This document shows, piece by piece, positions 33,481 through 41,928 of a stretch of 64,000 bases of DNA (position 1 is the first letter of the stretch; every line of letters begins with the position of its first letter). The notes beneath the pieces are model-generated. The model was not told the origin of the DNA. It ran no database searches and worked only from the letters and a program-made list of their open reading frames with translations. The DNA lies in assembly GCA_041394945.1 (NCBI GenBank), contig JAWKHH010000004.1, positions 744,001 to 808,000 on the forward strand, in the 5' to 3' direction. The stretch is from Bryobacteraceae bacterium. Its GTDB lineage: Bacteria > Acidobacteriota > Terriglobia > Bryobacterales > Bryobacteraceae. Made by a program: the position numbers and the translations under genes.

Positions 33481-34270
33481 CGCGGGTGTCGGCGATGAGG
33501 TCGGCGATGCGCCGGCGCCGGCGCATGAGTCGTTCGAGCATGGCTTCGAGCGCTTCGCGGTCGCCTTCGATCCACGCAGGCGGGATTTCGCGAAGAGCGC
33601 GGTCCACCACTTCTTCGGGAAAGGTCCGCACGCGGCTGAGCCATGGCTCGAAGTCGCCTGGTCCGCGTACGGAGGCGTAGACGGCGTGGCGGTGGTAGAG
33701 GCCGCCGAGCGGTGCGTCGGGGAACTTCCAGTTCGGCCCGTCGAACGAATAGCCGTTGTCGATCATGCTGGCGACGTAGACCGCCCGACCGGCGCCGCGT
33801 TCCCAGGGCTCGCGGGTCTCGGCGCGGTAGAAGATGCATTGGCGAGCGTCGGCGTTCGCGGTCCACTTGTCGAAGCAGATCACGGCGCGGAAATCGGCTT
33901 CGTTGGCCACGCGCGGCAGGATGACGTCGGGCAGGAAATCGTAGATGGCGATGCGTCCCGGGTCGCCCGGATAGAGGGAGCCGAAGTGCCAGCCGGGAGT
34001 CCAGGCGATTCGTTTCGTGCCGGTTTCCACGGCGCATTCCGGAAACTCTGCGAGGAACTCGGGGCTTATCTCAATGAGCGCGGTTTCCGGCGTCTGGATC
34101 TGGAGGTAGCGAAGGAAGACGGCGGAGATCCACTCGTTGGCCAGTATCCGGCGGTGCTGGGGGTTGTCGATCGACTTGACGACGTAGTGGCTGCCGTTGG
34201 CGGCCTCGATCAGTTGCGCCTGCGCGCCGCCGCGCATCCGACGCAGCCAGCGGCGGGCCGGAATCGGCAT
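33443..34270 (-). CDS. HipA-like kinase-fold protein
   Basis: This is a 275-residue protein resembling the stand-alone HipA-type kinase fold. Visible are a P-loop-like nucleotide-binding start (AANGSHYVVKSIDN with a candidate ATP-binding lysine), NEWISAVFLRYLQIQTPE, the FDKWTANADARQCIFY block that matches the catalytic Asp/Asn region of HipA (D-x5-N) and ASMIDNGYSFDGPNW for the metal-binding DxG-like region. HipA kinases phosphorylate proteins and act as toxins when paired with HipB; no HipB-type antitoxin is adjacent, so a toxin role is not supported. Thirteen bases separate it from the downstream histone-like gene at 34284. Confidence 0.7.
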   Translation of the reverse strand: MPIPARRWLRRMRGGAQAQLIEAANGSHYVVKSIDNPQHRRILANEWISAVFLRYLQIQTPETALIEISPEFLAEFPECAVETGTKRIAWTPGWHFGSLYPGDPGRIAIYDFLPDVILPRVANEADFRAVICFDKWTANADARQCIFYRAETREPWERGAGRAVYVASMIDNGYSFDGPNWKFPDAPLGGLYHRHAVYASVRGPGDFEPWLSRVRTFPEEVVDRALREIPPAWIEGDREALEAMLERLMRRRRRIADLIADTRATSRSNPFPNWT

Positions 34271-34283
34271 GGCCTGGGAGCGC

Positions 34284-34967
34284 TTACTTCCGCGGCTTGG
34301 CCGGCGCGGATTTCTTCGCAGGCGCCGTCTTTTTCGCCGTGGCCTTCGTCAGCGGCATCTTCTTCGCCGGAGCTTTTTTCGCTGGAGCCTTCACCGGGCC
34401 GCTCGTCTTCTTGGCCGGGGCCTTGGCCGGCTTGGCCGGTGTCTTCTTCGCGGGAGCCTTCTTCACGGCGGCCTTCGAGGACTCGGCCTTCTTCGCGGCG
34501 GCCTTTTTCACCGGGGCCACTTTCTTTACCGCTTTCTCCGGCTTTGCGGCTTTTTCCGGCTTCACGGCCTTCTCCTGCTTTTGCGGCGCGGTGGCGCTCT
34601 TCTCGGCGACCTTCTTGACGTCCTGCGCGGACTTCCCGGCCGGCTTCCTCGGCGATGCTTGCCTTGGCGGCTGGCTTTCCACGCGTGCCGGCCTGCGTTC
34701 GGGGGGGGGCGCGCCGATGGCCGCCGGCCTGGGAACCGCAGGCGGCACAGCGTCCTGGAGCGGAGGGGCGGGTGCTACGACTACCGGCGGCGGAGGGGGA
34801 GCAGGCGGCGGAGGCGGAGGAGGAGCTGTTTCTGCTTCCATCGGAAGGATGTCTTCCGATTCGTCGAGGTCATACTCCCGGATCTCGGCCTCCACGTCGA
34901 GATGCTCACTGTCGTATGGGAAATCGAAATCGTCGTCAGGTAGCGCGTGGCGGCGCGGGTCGGACAT
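34284..34967 (-). CDS. Histone H1-like Lys/Ala/Pro-rich protein with acidic N-terminus
   Basis: This is a 227-residue protein in three compositional zones. Residues 1-45 are acidic (DFDFPYDSEHLDVEAEIREYDLDESED in part); residues 46-65 are a poly-proline run; residues about 110-227 are built from AKKxPAKK-type blocks (KKAPAKKTPAKPAKAPAKK in part). The basic tail resembles eukaryotic H1 and bacterial HU/AlgP-type extensions that bind DNA. The acidic and proline zones are unusual for such proteins. There is no globular domain, so it is likely disordered. A TTG upstream gives a slightly longer frame; the ATG of MSDPRRH is preferred. Confidence 0.8.
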   Translation of the reverse strand: MSDPRRHALPDDDFDFPYDSEHLDVEAEIREYDLDESEDILPMEAETAPPPPPPPAPPPPPVVVAPAPPLQDAVPPAVPRPAAIGAPPPERRPARVESQPPRQASPRKPAGKSAQDVKKVAEKSATAPQKQEKAVKPEKAAKPEKAVKKVAPVKKAAAKKAESSKAAVKKAPAKKTPAKPAKAPAKKTSGPVKAPAKKAPAKKMPLTKATAKKTAPAKKSAPAKPRK

Positions 34968-35029
34968 GGGGAGTCGCCTCAAGTGAAGGAATCGTCAATA
35001 GAATAGCGCGTTTTCTCGAACTTGTAACC

Positions 35030-36715
35030 TTACTTCCGCGCGACTTGCTTGCGGGCCGTACTAGTCGAACCGGAGCGGCTCACGGTGCGCTTCGCCGGCT
35101 GGCGGCCTGTCTTGGACGGCCGCCGCGTACTCGGCGAGCGGCTCCCGGTGGTCTTCTTCTTCGATGTGCTGGATTTCGCGCGGGACCGGGTGGAACGGGA
35201 GGAACGCCGCGTCACGGTCCGCTTCACTCCTGGATAGGCCGCCGGCACGACGATCAGATCGCCCGGCTCCGGCTCGAGGCTCGGCGTCAGGTTCGCCGAC
35301 TGGAGCAGCTTTTCGTTCACCCGATACTGTCGCGCGATGGACGCGGTTGTCTCGCCGCTGTTCACCCGGTGAAAGCGCCACGCGGTTCGCTTTTCGGCCG
35401 GCACCAGATCCAGCCCCGCGAGGACCCGCTTGCCCATCCCTTTCGGCACGTGGACCTGATAGCCCGAAGGAGCCGTCAGATGCAGCACCGCCGGATTCAG
35501 TTCCCGCACTTGTGAAAGCGGCCGGTTCGCGATGTCGGCGATCAGTGCGAGGTGGGTGTCGGCGCCGACGGTGACCGTGTCGTACTCGAGCGCCGGATCC
35601 TGCGCCACACCCTCCAGTCCGTAGTCCTTGGCGTTCTTGGCCATGATCGTCATCGCCAGAATGATCGGGACGTAGTTGGCTGTCTCGCGCGGCAGGACGG
35701 TCCGCTTGTAGAGTTCCCAGAAGTCGGCGTAGCCGGTGCGCTCCACGGCGCGTTCCACTGCCACCGGACCGCAGTTGTAAGCGGCGATGGCGAGATACCA
35801 GTCGCCGAATTGATGATAAAGGTCGCGCAAATGGCGGGCGGCTGAACGGGTGGCGCGCTCGGGGTCCAGCCGGTCGTCGGTGTGCGGCGTTTGTTTCAGG
35901 CCGTACTCGCGCCCGCGGAACTGCACGAACTGCCACATGCCGATGGCATGCATATAGGATGCGGCTCGCGGCAGAAATCCGGACTCGGCCTGGGCCATGA
36001 AGATCAGTTCCGGCGGAAGCCCCTCCTCGTCGAGGATGCGGCGGATCATCGGCGCGTAGGCGCCCATGCGCTTGAAGCCGGATATGAGGATGGAGCGGCC
36101 CCGGGGGCTCGAGAAGTAGTGGATCAGGCTCACCACTGGGTCGGCGAGTTCGAGCGGAAGCTGGCTGACGGTGGATTGGACCTGCGCCTGGAGCTTGTCC
36201 TTGAGGCCGGGCTCGATGGGGAACGTCATTCCGGCGATCTCTTCGATTGGCGAGGAGTCGAAAATCGGCTCCGGCGTCCCTTCCTCCGTTTCCAGTTCTT
36301 CGGCGGACTCGATCCGGTAGATCTGCTCGGCCAGTTGCTCGTAGCGATCCGTGATGCGCTGGCGGCCAGGCATGGCGCGCGGCGCGGTGGCAAGCAATTC
36401 GAGGGCATAGTCGAATTCGATGCGCGCCTGCGCCATGTCGCCGTCCTGGTGGAATCCCACGCCGCGCTCGAAGTGGCGCTGGGCGAGGCCCATGCGGATT
36501 TCAGGTTCGAGCGGCTGCTGGCCGGGGAGGCTGCCGCGGGCAACCGGATCCTGGGAACCGGCGTGCGCAACGGCGGGAATCGGGTCCTGAATCGTTTGCT
36601 CGGGCGCCGCGGCTGGAGCAGGCGGTGGGACGAAAGTCTTGGGGGTCTTTTTCGGCTTGGCGCTCAGCGAAAATGCCAAGGCCACGAGAAGGACGCCTGT
36701 TCGAAATAATCTCAT
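35030..36715 (-). CDS. Lytic transglycosylase with LysM domain (MltD-like)
   Basis: This is a 561-residue exported enzyme of peptidoglycan turnover. After a signal peptide and a TPR-like region (residues 75-135) comes the SLT domain with catalytic Glu244 in IFMAQAESGFLPRAAS, then MWQFVQFRGREYGL and YLAIAAYNCGP. A LysM-type repeat sits at about 440-490 (TTASIARQYRVNEKLLQSAN). The C-terminal 60 residues are Ser/Arg/Lys-rich and probably disordered. It cleaves the glycan strand to a 1,6-anhydro end. Such enzymes are usually periplasmic or lipid-anchored; no lipobox is visible here. Confidence 0.92.
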   Translation of the reverse strand: MRLFRTGVLLVALAFSLSAKPKKTPKTFVPPPAPAAAPEQTIQDPIPAVAHAGSQDPVARGSLPGQQPLEPEIRMGLAQRHFERGVGFHQDGDMAQARIEFDYALELLATAPRAMPGRQRITDRYEQLAEQIYRIESAEELETEEGTPEPIFDSSPIEEIAGMTFPIEPGLKDKLQAQVQSTVSQLPLELADPVVSLIHYFSSPRGRSILISGFKRMGAYAPMIRRILDEEGLPPELIFMAQAESGFLPRAASYMHAIGMWQFVQFRGREYGLKQTPHTDDRLDPERATRSAARHLRDLYHQFGDWYLAIAAYNCGPVAVERAVERTGYADFWELYKRTVLPRETANYVPIILAMTIMAKNAKDYGLEGVAQDPALEYDTVTVGADTHLALIADIANRPLSQVRELNPAVLHLTAPSGYQVHVPKGMGKRVLAGLDLVPAEKRTAWRFHRVNSGETTASIARQYRVNEKLLQSANLTPSLEPEPGDLIVVPAAYPGVKRTVTRRSSRSTRSRAKSSTSKKKTTGSRSPSTRRPSKTGRQPAKRTVSRSGSTSTARKQVARK

Positions 36716-36792
36716 CGTTATTTTCGCAGACCCTTCGACTCTAGCCCATTGCGAACGGGCTGGTCAAGTCAATGTCCCGCTTGGACTTGCGG

Positions 36793-39294
36793 CTAGTTTC
36801 TCCGCACCGGGAAGGGAATCGGCTCGGAGGTGCGATCATTGGCGGCCACCGTCATCGCGTGAGCGCCCGCGGAAATCCCCCGGTCGAGGAGGAACTGCAC
36901 GATATGGTTGCCGTTTACCGGCGTCACGGCCACCGCCGAATGCACCACTCCGCCCACGGTGATGGAGACCGCCGACGGAGACACCTCCACGCCGGGGTCG
37001 GCCAAGTTGGCTACGGTCAGCGCGATCAGTTCGCCGGGTTGCGCGGGGCGGCTCGCGTCCACTTTTGTCCCGGAAACCTGCGCGAGGGTGATCACCGGCA
37101 GCGGCGGGTCGATCTGCATGGCGATCGGCAGCGCGGCGTCGGAGCCTCCCGTGACGCGAACGATCGCCGGTCCCGGCTCCACGCCCGCGGGCACCCGGAA
37201 GAGGAGCTGCCCGCTCGAGTAGGAACTCACCACGGCGAGTTCACCGTCGACGGTCACCCGGATCGAATTCGCGGCCGCGCTCGCCAGCGGCCCGGCGACG
37301 ATGAGAAGAGCCGTTCCGCCCGGCGGGACACCCGCGCGGCCCGAGACCGGATCCGTCACGCGCCCGATCACGGAGGACTGCCGCGGATTGGCTACGCCGA
37401 CCTGAAAGGCGCCCGGAAGACTGATCAGCCGGACTCCGTTGATCACCGAAACCGTGGAGTTGGTGGCGAGCGCCAGCGGCGAAACCACGACATTGGCTGT
37501 CATCCGGCCGCGGCCGGTCACCCAAAGGTCGCGGACCGTGATTCCCGATGCGCCCAGCGCCAGAGCCGCGTACTCGGGCTGGAGCGAGGTACCGTTCACC
37601 TCGATTTCCACGGCGGCCTCCACGCCCGCCGGGAGCTGCGCCGGGGAGATCGCGAGCGAACCGAAGTCGCCGGAGTCGGAATCGACGGCCGGAGGCGCGT
37701 TCGACTGCAGGAAGAGCGAACTCTGTCCGTCGGCGTTCAGCGCCACCACCACCGCGCGCTGGTTCAGGGCCGTCGACGGCCCAAGCACGGTGATGCTATC
37801 GGTGGTGCGGGTGATCACCTCGGCCGGCACACCGTCGAATAGGATCCTCGTTTCCGGCGTGAAGCCCGTGCCAGTAATCGAAACGATCCGGTTGCCTTCC
37901 GCGTCGGAGCCCGGAAGCAGCGTCACCACTTGCGGCGCCAGGCGCCGGGTGAGGCGAAACGCCGAAGGCAGCACGTAGACGTCGCCGTCGGCGGCAAAGG
38001 TCAGGTGGCGGGCGCCTTCGCCCGAACCGAGATTGAACTGTGTGTCGATCTGGAGATAGCGTGGGTCCACCGGGTACGGCTTCACGCCGCCAGGGGGCAC
38101 GATCGCCGAACCGCCAAGGACATTCACGGCGACCTTGTCGGTGAGGCCGTAGCCCGCCGCCACGATAAATGATCGCGCGGCCTCCGGCGACAGGTGCGCC
38201 GGCTTCACCGCCACCTGCCCGGGGAAGCTGAACGTCTGGACGCCGAACACGGCCGGCGTCTGGCGGCGTTTCACGTCGAAGTTCACGCCCTCGACGGCGA
38301 GGCCCGGCGACACCACCATGGCCTGGGCGCTGACGGCGTCCTTGGCGCCGGGGTAGAAGACCGTTTCGAACGATGTGCTCACCGGCAGGTAGCGGCCGTC
38401 CGGGTCAAGCGGAGGCGTAATGCCGGCGTTGTATGCCTCGCCGACGATGGCCGGCGGAAGCGGATGCGCGTACACGTAGTAGGAGCCGCCGGGGATGCCG
38501 CGGATCTGGTAGGCGCCGTCCGGATGGGCAAGCGCGCTGACCGCGGTTCCGTCGAGGGATAGCGCCACCACCGAGGCCATGTTCGCCGACGTGCCCTCCA
38601 CGGTGATGCGGCCCTGAATCGTACCGCCGGCGGCCTGCAGGCTGCGCGACGGGTACAGGATGTCGAGGCCGATCACGTCGTCGAGCGCCAGGGGCTTCGA
38701 TTTTGTGGTCGCCCGCGTGATCGAGGTCGACATTACGCTCGAGGTCAAACTATGCTGGAGCCCCACCGCATGGCCGAACTCGTGCGTCAGCGTGAGGAAG
38801 AAGGACTCGCTCCAGGTGGCCTGCTGCGAAAAATCGGCCGGGAGAACCACCGTGGCGCGCTCGATCGGCACGAACGGACCGTCCGGTCCCTCGGCGATGG
38901 AGCCTCGCACCGACGGACCGCCCAGCGCCAGTACGCCCGGGGGCAGTTCCTGGAACACCACTTCGATCGACGGGCTTGCCTGGGCGGGCACCACAGTGCG
39001 AAGACCGGCGAAGGTGAGCCGCAGACTCGAACCCTCGGCCTCGCTCCAGGTCCGGGCCGCCAGCCGGATCTGGCTCACCAGGCTCGCGAAGCTGTCGCCG
39101 GCGCCCATCTGCTGCGGACCCTGCTCGGCTACGAAGAAGGGCACCGTCTGCCCTGGGAGCGCCGCTAGATTGAATTTTTCGTAGATTGCCTGGAACGGCG
39201 CGGTGCGCGTTCGGTAGTGGACGAAATGATAGTAGCCGCTGGCGGCGGATGTGGCTCCCAGGAAGATAGCCGCTGCCAGGACCGCCTGCTTCAT
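36793..39294 (-). CDS. Exported matrixin-like metalloprotease with IPT/TIG domains
   Basis: This is an 833-residue protein starting at the ATG at 39294, which overlaps the stop of the upstream gene (ATGA). A signal peptide is followed by a zinc protease domain with HEFGHAVGLQH (His171, Glu172, His175, Gly178, His181), the matrixin/metzincin HExxHxxGxxH, and a later Met-turn-like SSVMSTSI. Next come a carboxypeptidase-regulatory-like domain (IQGRITVEGTSANMASV) and at least two IPT/TIG repeats (IVSITGTGFTPETRILFDGV, GELIALTVANLADPGVEV). It probably acts on proteins or peptide cross-links outside the cell. It is larger than typical matrixins because of the Ig-like array. Confidence 0.85.
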   Translation of the reverse strand: MKQAVLAAAIFLGATSAASGYYHFVHYRTRTAPFQAIYEKFNLAALPGQTVPFFVAEQGPQQMGAGDSFASLVSQIRLAARTWSEAEGSSLRLTFAGLRTVVPAQASPSIEVVFQELPPGVLALGGPSVRGSIAEGPDGPFVPIERATVVLPADFSQQATWSESFFLTLTHEFGHAVGLQHSLTSSVMSTSITRATTKSKPLALDDVIGLDILYPSRSLQAAGGTIQGRITVEGTSANMASVVALSLDGTAVSALAHPDGAYQIRGIPGGSYYVYAHPLPPAIVGEAYNAGITPPLDPDGRYLPVSTSFETVFYPGAKDAVSAQAMVVSPGLAVEGVNFDVKRRQTPAVFGVQTFSFPGQVAVKPAHLSPEAARSFIVAAGYGLTDKVAVNVLGGSAIVPPGGVKPYPVDPRYLQIDTQFNLGSGEGARHLTFAADGDVYVLPSAFRLTRRLAPQVVTLLPGSDAEGNRIVSITGTGFTPETRILFDGVPAEVITRTTDSITVLGPSTALNQRAVVVALNADGQSSLFLQSNAPPAVDSDSGDFGSLAISPAQLPAGVEAAVEIEVNGTSLQPEYAALALGASGITVRDLWVTGRGRMTANVVVSPLALATNSTVSVINGVRLISLPGAFQVGVANPRQSSVIGRVTDPVSGRAGVPPGGTALLIVAGPLASAAANSIRVTVDGELAVVSSYSSGQLLFRVPAGVEPGPAIVRVTGGSDAALPIAMQIDPPLPVITLAQVSGTKVDASRPAQPGELIALTVANLADPGVEVSPSAVSITVGGVVHSAVAVTPVNGNHIVQFLLDRGISAGAHAMTVAANDRTSEPIPFPVRRN

Positions 39295-39866
39295 TGCCGG
39301 CTCGCTCCCAGCACCGCGCTCACCCGGGCGCGCAGTTTGTCGAGAGTCAGGGTGAGAGGTTGATCGGCGACCGCTTTCCCCGTCACCGGGTCCACCAGGC
39401 CCGCCGTGATGGCCGCGCGGCTGAGCTTTGCTGTACCCGACGCCGCGCCGAGAGATCCGTCGAGGTCGAGCAGCCCTTGCGACAACCCGACGATCTGCGT
39501 CACGCCGGACTTCCCGGTCCACAAAAAGAACACGTACTCCGAGCCCGTGTGCAGGTCCGGCGAACCGGGAAAGGTCTGCGTAACGCCGTTGAGAGTCCCG
39601 CCCGGAACGGAAACCCGCACCGACGGGCTGGTTGCGCCCTTCAGCCGTTCCGTCACGCTCACCGAAACTTCTGTATAAATAACGGCCCCGCGTGTGGCTG
39701 CGGCTTTCGCGGTGACCTTGCCCCGCACGATCTCGGTCGACTTCAGAATCATCTGGTCGAGTTCGAGCTTCTCGAGGGTGGCGGCGCCGAGTGAGGCGGC
39801 CAGTGACGCGGCGAGCATTACGCTCGTCAGGGTTGCCGGGGGCCGCAATCCTTCTTTCGTCACCAT
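39291..39866 (-). CDS. Conserved exported protein upstream of the metalloprotease
   Basis: The start is most likely the ATG at 39866 (MVTKEGLRPPATL), preceded by GGAGG at a spacing of four; the frame also has an ATG at 39893. The protein of 191 residues has a signal-like stretch (SVMLAASLAASLGAA) and a beta-rich body (VIYTEVSVSVTERLKGATS, PDLHTGSEYVFFLWTGKSG). I do not recognise the family. Its stop overlaps the start of the metalloprotease gene, so it may be a partner or inhibitor of that enzyme; this is inferred from coupling only. Confidence 0.7.
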   Translation of the reverse strand: MVTKEGLRPPATLTSVMLAASLAASLGAATLEKLELDQMILKSTEIVRGKVTAKAAATRGAVIYTEVSVSVTERLKGATSPSVRVSVPGGTLNGVTQTFPGSPDLHTGSEYVFFLWTGKSGVTQIVGLSQGLLDLDGSLGAASGTAKLSRAAITAGLVDPVTGKAVADQPLTLTLDKLRARVSAVLGASRQ

Positions 39867-39996
39867 CCATCCTCCGGGCAGGTTGTTCGCCATTCTCAAA
39901 TAATTGAAAATAAACGAAGTAAACCGTTTCAGTGCGCTGGCGTTGTGTCGCTTGGACACGGTTGCGCGCCGGAACCGCCACAACCGGCCCACTCTC

Positions 39997-41877
39997 TCAA
40001 TCGGCCTCGTCGCGGACGATCAACACGGGTGCTTTCACCGCGTGCCGCACTGATTCGATTGTAGTCCCTAAAACCAGATCTTTCCACCATTTGTGGCCGT
40101 GCGCACCCATCACGATCAGGTCCGGCCGGACCTCCGCCGCCACTTTGACGATCTCATCCCCCGGACGTGGCGAATGCCTCACGATGCACTCCGCCTGGAG
40201 CCCTTGCGACCGCAGCGCCTCCACGATCTCGTCGAAGTACTGCTCGCCAGTGGCCACCTCGGCCGTCTTCGCGTTCGCTCCGTACACCAGGCTCGTCACG
40301 CCTTCTTCGACGTGCACCAGGAAAAGCTTCGCCTTGTGCGCCCGCGCGAGCGCCGCCGAGTGGGCCACCGCGTCCCGATCCCGCTCGGTATGGTCCAGCG
40401 GGACCAGGATGCGCTGGTAGGAAGGCGCCGGGTAGCCGGGTAGCGCGAATTCGGGAACCGTGACCGGCGGGCTTCCGGCCTGCCGCCAAGATCGCGGCAG
40501 CCACGGCGCGGCAATCACGTACGCCAGCAGCCCGGCGACGAAAACGCTCAGCGCCGTGAGGACGATGCCCACAAGCCACTGCCACGTCCCGGCCGCCGTC
40601 AGCCACTCGCCGAACGTCGTCACCACCAGCCACAGGTTCAGCCCGACGATGATCGCTGCCGCCACCCACGCCAGCACCCGTACCCACGCCGGACTGGCGA
40701 ACTCACCCATCCGTTCCCGGTCGCTGGTGAACTGGATCAACGGGATCACCGCGAACGGCAACTGCATGCTCAGCACCACCTGGCTCAGAATCAGCAGCCG
40801 GTAGGTGCCTTCCTCCCCGCTGATCCATACCGTGATCGCCGCCGGCACGACGGCCAGCATCCGCGTGATCAGCCGCCGCAGCCACGGCCGCATCCGGAAG
40901 TTGAGGAACCCCTCCATCACGATCTGCCCGGCCATGGTTCCGGTGAGCGTGGAACTCTGCCCGCTGGCGAGCAGCGCCACCGCGAACAAAGCGCTCGCCG
41001 CCGCTGACCCGAGGAGCGGTGAAAGCAGCTCGTGCGCCTGCTGGATTTCCGTCACCGCTATGCCCCGCTTGAAGAACGTGGCCGCCGAGAGCACCAGGAT
41101 CGCGCCGTTCACCAGCAGCGCGGCGTTCAGCGCCACCACGGAGTCAATCAGGTTGAACTTGCACGCCAGGCGCTTATCGGCTGTGTCTTTCCCGATCTGC
41201 CGCGTCTGCACCAGGGCCGAATGCAGGTACAGGTTGTGCGGCATCACGGTCGCGCCGAGAATCCCAATGGCGACGTACAGGCTCTCGCCGGTAAGCCGCG
41301 GCACGACCCCGGTCGCCATTTCGCCCAGCGACGGCTTCGCCAGCAGGATTTCCACCAGGAAGCAGCCGCCGATGGTTGCCACCAGCACCAGGATCAGCGC
41401 CTCGATCCACCGGATGCCGAACCGCGACAGCCACAGGATCAACAGCGTGTCGAGCGTCATCAGCAGTACGCCGGCAAGCAGCGGCAGGCCGAACAGCAGG
41501 TTCAATCCGATGGCCGCCCCCAGCACTTCGGCCAGATCGCAGGCGGCGATGGCGATCTCGCACAGGACCCACAAGGAGACGTTCACCGGCCGCGGATAGG
41601 ACTCGCGGCACGCCTGCGCCAGGTCGAGCCCGGCGACGATGCCCAGCCGCGCCGAAAGCGTTTGCAGCAGCACCGCCATGGCGTTCGAAAGAATCAGCAC
41701 CCAGATGAGCTGGTAGCCGAATCGCGCGCCGCCTTCGAGGTCCGTGGCCCAGTTGCCCGGGTCCATGTATCCCACGCTCACCAGGTAGGCCGGACCGGCG
41801 AAGGCGAACATCCGCCGCCAGAACGAAGTCTGGGTGGTGGAGACGGAGGCGTGCACCTCGGGGAGCGATCGCAGCAT
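39997..41877 (-). CDS. Nramp (MntH-like) manganese transporter fused to a UspA domain
   Basis: This is a 626-residue protein. Residues 1 to about 460 form an Nramp transporter with eleven or so helices and both metal-site signatures: DPGNWATDL in the first helix and MPHNLYLH in the sixth. Residues about 480-626 form a universal stress protein domain (RILVPLDHTERDRDAVAHSAAL, LIVMGAHGHKWWKDLVLGTT, IESVRHAVKAPVLIVRDEA), with the ATP-binding G-x2-G-x9-G-type stretch altered but present. Nramp proteins import Mn(II) or Fe(II) with protons. The UspA domain probably regulates it in response to nucleotide. A ten-base palindrome and direct repeats lie upstream. Confidence 0.92.
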   Translation of the reverse strand: MLRSLPEVHASVSTTQTSFWRRMFAFAGPAYLVSVGYMDPGNWATDLEGGARFGYQLIWVLILSNAMAVLLQTLSARLGIVAGLDLAQACRESYPRPVNVSLWVLCEIAIAACDLAEVLGAAIGLNLLFGLPLLAGVLLMTLDTLLILWLSRFGIRWIEALILVLVATIGGCFLVEILLAKPSLGEMATGVVPRLTGESLYVAIGILGATVMPHNLYLHSALVQTRQIGKDTADKRLACKFNLIDSVVALNAALLVNGAILVLSAATFFKRGIAVTEIQQAHELLSPLLGSAAASALFAVALLASGQSSTLTGTMAGQIVMEGFLNFRMRPWLRRLITRMLAVVPAAITVWISGEEGTYRLLILSQVVLSMQLPFAVIPLIQFTSDRERMGEFASPAWVRVLAWVAAAIIVGLNLWLVVTTFGEWLTAAGTWQWLVGIVLTALSVFVAGLLAYVIAAPWLPRSWRQAGSPPVTVPEFALPGYPAPSYQRILVPLDHTERDRDAVAHSAALARAHKAKLFLVHVEEGVTSLVYGANAKTAEVATGEQYFDEIVEALRSQGLQAECIVRHSPRPGDEIVKVAAEVRPDLIVMGAHGHKWWKDLVLGTTIESVRHAVKAPVLIVRDEAD

Positions 41878-41892
41878 GAATGGCCTTTGTTT

Positions 41893-41928
41893 AAACCAGG
41901 TACGCAGAAACCAGTTAACTATAGTTTA
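41893..41928 (-). promoter_or_regulatory. Candidate operator region of the Nramp-UspA gene
   Basis: Two direct repeats of AAACCAG (41893-41899 and 41908-41914, period 15) and a perfect palindrome AACTATAGTT (41917-41926) lie between the Nramp start and the upstream YfhO-like gene's end, partly overlapping its stop codon. Nramp genes are often controlled by MntR or Fur; the motif matches no consensus I can name. Confidence 0.4.

Noticed and set aside
33443..34270. HipBA toxin-antitoxin module
   Set aside because: Only the HipA-like kinase fold is present. No helix-turn-helix antitoxin gene lies next to it; the neighbours are ThiO-like and histone-like genes.
34680..34800. Possible frameshift around the poly-proline and G-run region
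   Set aside because: The homopolymer GGGGGGG at about 34700 could be an assembly error, but the reading frame keeps a consistent acidic-proline-basic layout on both sides.
36793..39981. Single 1062-residue protein from 39981 to 36793
   Set aside because: The first 229 codons lie over the separate exported protein gene in another frame. The metalloprotease signal peptide begins at 39294, so a single large protein is not supported.
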